Shown: piece by piece, positions 57,001 to 64,000 of the stretch | Position numbering within the stretch: position 1 is the first letter of the stretch | How the letters are laid out: the number at the start of each line of letters is the position of its first letter | Origin: Biscogniauxia marginata | Taxonomy: Eukaryota; Ascomycota; Sordariomycetes; Xylariales; Xylariaceae | Reading direction: 5' to 3' | DNA: 64,000 nucleotides | Assembly (NCBI GenBank): GCA_022695795.1 | Contig: MU404083.1 | Coordinates: 224,347 to 288,346, forward strand | The notes under the pieces: model-generated | What the model was told of the DNA's origin: nothing | Database searches by the model: none | The model's input: only the letters and a program-made list of their open reading frames with translations | Program-made: the position numbers and the translations under genes

Positions 57001-58054
57001 AGGTAGGTATTGTCACAAATCGAAAGTGGGAGCGGCCGGGAGCTTACCGTAGTAGCTACCAGAAGAATATAAAGGTGTAGAGGGGCATTTGAGATTGATT
57101 TGAGGTAGGATCAGCTTGGGTACTATGGGCGTATGCTGCTATATTGGGGGGATCTTCTCTTAGACGAGGTGATGATGCATCGTGCCGTCTTAGCAGATCC
57201 CGGTATGTAGTTTAGTTGAAGCTGAGGAGGCCCCCCGAGCGGGTAGTTCGGACACGAGGTGATAGGGCTCCACACTCCAACGTGGAGTTAATAGGTACTG
57301 ATATGTTATCGTTAATTGCAACCCCGGTCATAATAGTGCCTAAAAACATCAAGGTTGAATGAACCCTGCTTATTGAAGCAGTTCATCCCGATTAAACGGA
57401 AGGCCTGCTGTGTGACGTATCACATGACAAGGCAATAGAAAAGGTCGCTTGGCACATCTACAATTTCCAAAATAAGAGTGCTCACGTGGTATCTAGAACT
57501 TATCTGTTGGTATATTTGACATCCTGGCGTCTTAGGGGCTGAGATAAGCCAGTCGCGGATTGCCAGATGCAGCGCCGTAAACCACACTATTGGTAACTAT
57601 CTGGGGCTCCATTCTTAAGCGCTTATAGTGGACTTGGATTAGATGGACCAATACTGAATTCTGGATTCGTGATCGAGCCGCAGCCCGCCAATATCGTAAG
57701 CGACTGCTACGCCGTACGTCTCCGTCCCTCTTTCAACGCCATGCGTTGGGTGGAAACGGGGAAGTCTCAGGAGGCGAAACCTACACTGGAAAGAATGATA
57801 GCGAGACACTGCATGTCATTTTGTGATCGTGATTTGGTAAAATTTCTCTTTTTCTTTGATGGTCTATAGCGGACGTTGAGAGCATGACTAGCCAGTCACA
57901 TGCAGAGATCGTGAGGAACACAAGAAATTATGTGTGTATGCGGGTATTCAGCAGACAAAAGGAAAGCAAAAAGATAAACAAGGAAACTCCTAGGAGAAAA
58001 AAATGAGTGATGACGCTAGACCCGCCTTCCATGAACCTGTATCCTGTATTTACC
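54067..58054. other. 4 kb intergenic stretch, no gene seen
   Basis: Mostly AT-rich and stop-dense. A more GC-rich patch at about 56340-57020 has short open frames on both strands but no recognisable protein. A poly-A of 14 lies near 55285-55298. Nothing else could be supported. Confidence 0.5.
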
Positions 58055-59428
58055 CTAAAGCACGATACTCAATGAGCCATCCGCGTTTATGCAATCCGCC
58101 ATACCATAACGACGCGACTCCAGACTCCAGTATAGCACACCCGTAGTGAAGTACCGACACCATTTAACGAAGTCCTGGATTTTCTTATTTAGCGGCGCAT
58201 CATCGAGCGCCGTTTCGCTGAGAGTCTTAGCTGCAGCCTCGAATCTTTGTATTGACTCCTCCAGGGCCACTTTTAGATTCCTCGAGACTACGCCAAGATT
58301 TTGGTTCTCGGGTTCAAGGTTTTTGAACATCGCCGGAACAATGTTCAACAGTGATCCTTGTGCCTGATGAAGTTGGTTAGAAATTATATCATTGTGACAC
58401 GAGGCAGGCCGACTTACAATCTCCTTCTGAACTGAGTAAATATCGTTGAGAACCAGACACATATAAATGGTCTCTTTCCACAATGCCTTCATAGAATCTG
58501 AATCCATTATCTCCTCGGGAAGCCTTATCCTGAGCATGTGACTAGAGAGTCTATTAGTGCCGCTCGCGCTTTTTGTCAAGAATTAACTCACTCAGTAAGG
58601 GCGATCTGGGGAGCGCATCCAACGGACCCGGAGCGAATTTTCATGTATTCCTCTAGGGTTGGTATAGTGCCCGCCATTCGGTGGTTGTGCTCGACCCCGA
58701 CCTGTTCCATGAAGTTCTCCAGCTCGCGGTAAAACCGTTGCCGTTGTAATCTGTCTGTAGCAGGAACCACACCCCGGCCAACATCAGCAAATAGGGTCAT
58801 GTTTTGATTTGGCGCTTTGTCCTTGGTAGCATCCTTCTCATCGTCGAGGTCTAACATGTGGTGGATATAACCAAGCGACTGTTTGTAATAGGCACGGGCG
58901 AGACTTTCGTCATGTGCAGCATCGGTATCACCCGCGTCGATCTCATCATCCCACACGAAGATCCAGACCGAATAGGCCGTGGCTACCTCGAGTTCTGCCC
59001 ATTCTGCATCGGGATACCAGCTATAGGGGGTTAGGAGATGAAGCCCAAGGTAGGGAAAGGCTAGAGACGTACAGAGACAGGAGACGGGCGAAGTCCGCCT
59101 GTTTCAATGCTTTCAGTTTCCTCTCGTTGGTGATAATTCTGTCTAACATGGAGTTGACAAGCGCTTCTAGGTCCTTCGCATGTTTGTTTGTAGCAGACGG
59201 CCAGTCCGCAAAGACTTCCCGAAGGTCTGGGACATGTAACGTCTTCCCGTGTAGCTGGGCTGCAAGCTCTAGTGCCTCCCCGTGTAGTCCCGAGGGTGTA
59301 CAGGTCTTCTCTGATGTCACAGAAGAAGATGAACTCTCCTCTTTCGGCACGGGAAGGGTACGAGACAGAGGAAGGCAAAGAAGCGAACAACGGAACCGTT
59401 GGAGAAACCGAAAGAATGAGTTCGTCAT
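58055..59428 (-). CDS. Class I terpene synthase (sesquiterpene cyclase type)
   Basis: Four exons (59428-59073, 59020-58592, 58541-58418, 58363-58055) encode 405 residues. The fold is the fungal/bacterial class I terpene cyclase. WYPDAEWAELEVATAYSVW leads to the aspartate-rich motif VWDDEIDAGD (D143, D144, D147). The second metal site NDIYSVQKE (N294, S298, E302) fits the NSE pattern. The C-terminal SLESRRY carries the conserved Arg-Tyr. The enzyme would ionise a prenyl diphosphate, most likely farnesyl diphosphate, with three Mg ions; the product cannot be predicted. The N-terminal 45 residues (MTNSFFRFLQRF onward) are extra relative to the core. Intron 3 is 54 bases with no stop in frame, so an unspliced form would add 18 residues. 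No P450, oxidase or other tailoring gene is adjacent. Confidence 0.9.
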
Positions 59429-62400
59429 CTTTATGAAAGAGTATAATCTATTGGAAGAGAGGTAGATGTTTGAGAATTCGGGCTATGTGTTGTGGAAGCT
59501 CACGGACCGTCCCGCTGGTAATATATGTTCAGACTTTGATCTTTATGGAACCGGGTCAAGCTTCAACCGGTAGACGTAATGCCACGAGGCTATTACACGA
59601 AACTACCTTATCTCTGGGAATGAGTCTATAGAATCCTGAAATAGTAAAGTCTCTTGACAATAGATACACCGCTCTTCGGAGGTAAACCGAATGCAGCTAC
59701 GATTGCCGCATGAACCGTCGGGCTGGGTCGAAGAATAACAACTAGCAAGGTACCTATCATGAAACATGGGTTGATAAGTTAGTCGAATTTTGCTAAGAAC
59801 GGTGGCAAGTGGTTGATTTTCCACCATGATCCTTTATGGGGGCAGATTCTCGCAGATGCTAGCCTGAGTAGGACGCAAGGGCTTGCATCTAGGAACAACC
59901 TTGGCTGCATGATTTTATTGGGTAGTAGTCCTCAGCTTATACCTTGTACAGTAGAGCTCATCTTCCATCGAGTATGGGGAAAGGGTTGAATAGTGAAAAC
60001 ACTAACTAGGTATGTGTATTTCTTGTCTTGGGATTCTGGGGACTTTAGATGCTGCAGGGTTTAGATCAGCCCATATGTAAATAGCTTGTGGACTCCCCAC
60101 CTCTGTAAGTACATAACATACCAAAGCATACCACCTCCCCAGTTTTCCATTAATGATGGTAACTTCCGCCTTGAATGAAAATGCCGTTATAGAATATAGC
60201 AACTAGGTACGCGTATATTATATTATAAAAGCTCAGATAATATGGTATGACAACCTACTTGATACTGAAGAGTAGATATATATAAGGTAGGTATATATAG
60301 GTAAGGTATATATTAAACTTAAGACCTTAGTGATATCTGTAGCAATATATATCTCCCAATCGCGCATGTTGTATAGTAATATGCAAGGTATAGGTATATA
60401 ACTCAGCCTACTCAGGGTGTCACAACGAATATGCAATATACACTAGATACTACACAACAAGTCTTGCTGCAAGTACAGGCATCGTTGTCCCACGCCCATA
60501 GTGTCTTTATAATTATACCACCTGCTGGTTCACCCCCCTGTGCACTCACTCTATGTCGTAATCGTTATGTGGCCTCGGTAGACCATGCTCCCTGCCGCCT
60601 TAACTAACCTACATGAGAGTAGCAGCGAAGAAAGATAAACGCCCTGAGGCACCATGTGGGTGTGGAGTGCTAGTTACCGAGGCCAGGGAAGGCGACTGAG
60701 AAGAAAACAAGTTGGAGTATGCAGGCGCAGATCACCACTATGTAGAGTGCGAATTTTTGTTTTGTCAACCCGCAAAAGCATGGGCTGCTGCAAGAAGAAG
60801 GTTCTGACCTTGAAACATGGATACGTTAAGCTATACTATATTCGGTCCAAGGCCTTCTACCTAGCGGCACCGAACCATTGGCAAGAATCCGGCGGATCCG
60901 TGGATACCGTCTTCGCACGATTGGATTCCCGAAAAAACGGCCATACGCTGGTAAGGATGTGTGTGTTTAATTTATTACAGTACCACTCATAGAGTCTTCC
61001 ACTGTACGGAGCTTACAGGGACGGGACAGGACAAGGGGGTGGTCGGAGGTCTTGCAATTTTAGTGTACGCGGCTTAGGCACTCCACTAAATACTACATTA
61101 GATTGCTGGATTCCCAATCCTGTGGCACACAGTTTCCAACACATGCTCTTCTGCATTCGCCGGTCCGATTGTGTCGTACACGTGGTAGTGGCTGTCGCTC
61201 AGTGTGATCGGCTACGACCTAATCTCGTGCCGGCACGACCGTTGCACAAGCAGAGGCTCGTCCCGTTTGAATCGGTAGTAGAAGGCGGGAAGCACCCGAG
61301 CATTATCCCGTGTCTAGAGAAGTAGTATTCCTAGAATAATTGTTTAGGGTTTGCTACCATATACAAACATCAGCTGACCCCCTACACTCTTGCCCGTACT
61401 TCCCTCTCTCTCCCCCCCTACCGCTCTCTCTCTTCTTCCAGTTTACTAGTTTGTGTAAGACTTCATGGACGCCCGTCATAGCTAGAGCACGCTCACACTT
61501 GTTTCAGTAGCGATCACAATCTACAGGATATGTAAAGAGTTGTTTGGCAAGAGGAACTTGGCGAATCAAGGGCTTCTGATGTTCCTCCCGGTATCTACCG
61601 GTAGTATCTGCATGATACTTTTGTTTGGGAGACTATCGACGGAACAGCTTAGACTCGATCCTGAAAGGATGTGCGAAGTACGGCACCCGGCATAGAGATT
61701 TACTGACACAAACAGGACTGCTCTCAAGGTTGTAGGACCCGTAAAAGTCAGGCTTCTGCATGTTGATGATGCCATGATCATGTTGTCCATAGAGGAAAGC
61801 AATTATGAGACTATGGGGCTCCTGTTGCGGGCTTGCCATTACATTACTCTGGGAGAGGCCAGAGTAAAGTGTTTACGTGAGGGCTTCAGGCTTCAGACCG
61901 GTTGAGCTTCTGGCTCCATTACCGTAACCTTGGGACTTTGGAGCCATACTCTGCGCCTCTGGCATAAAGGCGGAGTAGTGCCGACGGACAAAGGTTGTCT
62001 AACGGAGTAATGGTTGTGGATATGTGGGCATACTAATACGCGTTGCATGCTCCCCCATGTTGATCAAATTTTGCTTTGCTGATCTTGGCGTGAAAATCGG
62101 GGCTCGAGGAGGTGTCAACACAATAAGAATAACACTAAAGGGAGTTAGCGGCCGGTTGATGGTATCGTCGGATGCAGGGTGTTTAATAGTTAGAAGGCAA
62201 CGTAATTCTAGTTGTTGGATCCCGTCTAGGTAAGTAGAACTGCACGTCTTCTTGTGACTTGTCACGCCCAGAGCGCAAAGTTCTGGCCTCGTACTTGTAG
62301 ACCTAGCAGTTGCGCAGGCAATTTGAGACGACGCATCCGGCTTCGACGGCATGGATCCGGACCCTGTCAATATCCTGGTTTGAAACGCGGGTGATCGCCC

Positions 62401-62545
62401 CTGTTGCCCGCCACCGTTATCCCCTCCAAAATCTGATGATTGAACCTCAAATCTAGAATTTTTGCTTTCTATTTTCCTTCGCCTTCGGTCTCTCGATGTC
62501 TACAATCGACGCTGTCGAGGTTGGAAGAGTCTTTTTCTATGCACA
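59429..62545. other. 3.1 kb intergenic stretch, no gene seen
   Basis: Small open frames at 59603-59827 (-), 60654-60992 (+) and 61122-61325 (+) lack recognisable domains, good splice partners or strong coding character. The 59603-59827 frame has several Cys but no clear zinc spacing. AT-rich TATATA patches occur at about 60215-60350 and a CT-rich run near 61400-61440. Confidence 0.5.
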
Positions 62546-64000
62546 ATGCAGAGGATCAGGGAAACGTTGGCCCGACTGACCCGCGCCGCTCGTGATTCAC
62601 GAGATGGGTCCTCTAACCTACGCCTGGATCGTGTTGGGCGGACGAGCAGCTCTGCCGGAAGCTCTCGAGAGAAGGTCTACGTTCAATCAGACGGCCGTGG
62701 CCCGATAATCATCAGCGATGGGATCCAAGCCGGAGAAGATGGAGTCGACATCGTCTTCGTTCACGGCTTATTCGGGGCCCGTATGAGCAGTTGGTCGAAA
62801 GGAGGAGTCTGCTGGCCGCGCGACTTACTCGGTCAAGACATGCCCAACGCTCGTGTCATCCTTTGGGGGTGGTCTAGCATGCTGGGCAGCAACGATACCT
62901 TTTCCGAGCATGCTGAAAGCTTACTGGCTGATATCTCACGTATCCGCAGCGGGACAACCCGACCTATCATCTTTGTGGGTCATGGCATAGGTGGACTCCT
63001 TGTTAAGGAGGCTTTAGTCACGGCGGCCATGTCCCGTATATACGGCTCTCACGTGGAGTTGGGCAACGTTTACCCGCGAACCATCGGCTGTATCTTCCTC
63101 GGGACTCCGCATATGCGGAGCGGGAAGCGTTCTCTCGGTGACTGCGTTGCCACTACCGCAGTGCTTTCGCCGGCCATGCCAGGTGCGCAACTCCTGCGGG
63201 TACTAAGAGATTGTGACCCGATCTTTGAACACCAGCACAGCACATTCCTTATGGTATCAAGAGATATCAAGGTGATCTGCGTGAGGGAGAGGATACCGAC
63301 AATAATTACTTCTACATCCGATCTCGTGAAGGAGTCCAACGGGCTTGAATTCGGGAAGGGGACGATGCAAGTCATGCTTCCGAGGGAATCGGCAGCCTAT
63401 GAGAACTTTAATGTGACAAAAGACGATGTAGCATCTACTCACCTAGACCTGGCAAGATTTAAGAATAGGGACGATCCAGGGTACTTGCAGTTAATTTCTC
63501 ATATGACGAAAATCGTTTCCGGGCCTTCGCAAGCGGAGCTCGAGGCGAGAGAGCCCCGTAACCAGGGTAAGTTACCTCTACCTATGATCACTTCACATCA
63601 TGACGCTGGCCTAATCAAACCTATCTTCGAATTTCAGAGATTCTCAATGCGCTATACTTCGATACTATGATGGAACGAGAGTCCCGCATCGACAACGCCT
63701 ATGGCCAAACCTGTGAATGGATCCTGTCACCTAAAGTTTCCCCTTTCAGTGATTTCCTTAAGAACAAGGAACCTATCTTGGTGAGTATTACGCAATGCCC
63801 CTGGTGGTTTGTCTGGGGTATCAAAATTCCTGTACAACCACCGTGTCCCGTGGCCGCCACAAACTGACACCGATGTTTTAGTGGATTAGCGGCAAAGCAG
63901 GATCTGGGAAGTCGACACTCATGAAGTACGCGTGGCATTCTGAAACGATGAGAGAAGAGCTTAAAGAAGGCTGGGCGAAGGATGGTGTTCTTCTCATGGC
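62546..64000 (+). CDS. NLR-type protein: alpha/beta-hydrolase head plus NACHT-like P-loop, 3' truncated by window
   Basis: Exons 62546-63566, 63638-63780 and 63882 onward are in frame to the window edge (about 428 residues seen). The head is a SesB/DUF676-like serine-hydrolase domain: DIVFVHGLFG, ARVILWGWSS, then FVGHGIGGLLVKEAL at 143-157, followed by GCIFLGTPH. The usual family motif is GHSxGG; here residue 147 is Gly (GGC at 62984-62986) instead of Ser. A short linker ILNALYFDTMMERESRIDNAY precedes EPILWISGKAGSGKSTLMKY, the P-loop of a STAND NTPase (G392-T400). Fungal proteins of this design act in non-self recognition and cell-death control. A repeat domain (ankyrin, WD40 or TPR) would be expected beyond the window. 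The start is the only in-frame ATG ahead of the hydrolase. Confidence 0.88.

Noticed and set aside
60654..60992. 112-codon plus-strand frame
   Set aside because: Basic, motif-free, in a stop-dense region with no splice context; likely chance.
54067..62545. A terpene biosynthetic gene cluster around the terpene synthase
   Set aside because: Both flanks were scanned for P450 haem motifs, short-chain dehydrogenases and transporters in splice-linked frames; none were seen within the window.

Overview
The window is nuclear DNA of a filamentous ascomycete (Pezizomycotina, probably Sordariomycetes). The evidence is short GT-AG introns with CTAAC-type branch points, Zn(II)2Cys6 and PTH11-like families, a fungal complex I 21 kDa subunit, and a 4.2 kb AT-saturated block whose repeat copies differ by C/T transitions, as expected of repeat-induced point mutation (RIP). 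No bacterial operons, CRISPR arrays, rRNA or convincing tRNA genes were seen. Exon structures were derived by hand from splice signals and reading frame.

Left part (1-29.5 kb) is gene-dense and mostly core. In order: the 3' end of a short-chain dehydrogenase; a tannase/feruloyl esterase; an ESCRT-III subunit; an unrecognised aromatic-repeat protein; SKI2 helicase (-); CSM3/TIPIN fork-protection factor (-) divergent from the complex I 21 kDa subunit (+); an eight-exon Zn(II)2Cys6 factor (-) divergent from an F-box protein (+); a large uncharacterised fungal protein broken by an in-frame TGA; and a seven-helix PTH11-like rhodopsin-domain protein (-).

Middle part (29.5-41 kb) is a relic and repeat island. 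It holds a decayed CHAT-domain gene (+), a decayed HNH-nuclease-family gene (-), and a RIP-degraded element with 38-bp terminal inverted repeats (36078-40281). The element contains two mutually inverted hairpin repeats, and a later solo LTR (39750-40171) with a perfect 5-bp target duplication (ATATG) has inserted into it.

Right part (41-64 kb) is sparse: a BTB-like protein (-), MCP1 (-) divergent from a C2H2 zinc-finger protein (+), a 6.1 kb gene desert, a secreted GDSL/SGNH esterase, a lone class I terpene synthase (-), and the 5' part of an NLR-type gene with an alpha/beta-hydrolase head whose expected nucleophile serine is glycine. Secreted esterases, the terpene synthase and the NLR suggest saprotrophic or plant-associated life and non-self recognition, but no biosynthetic cluster is visible around the terpene synthase.
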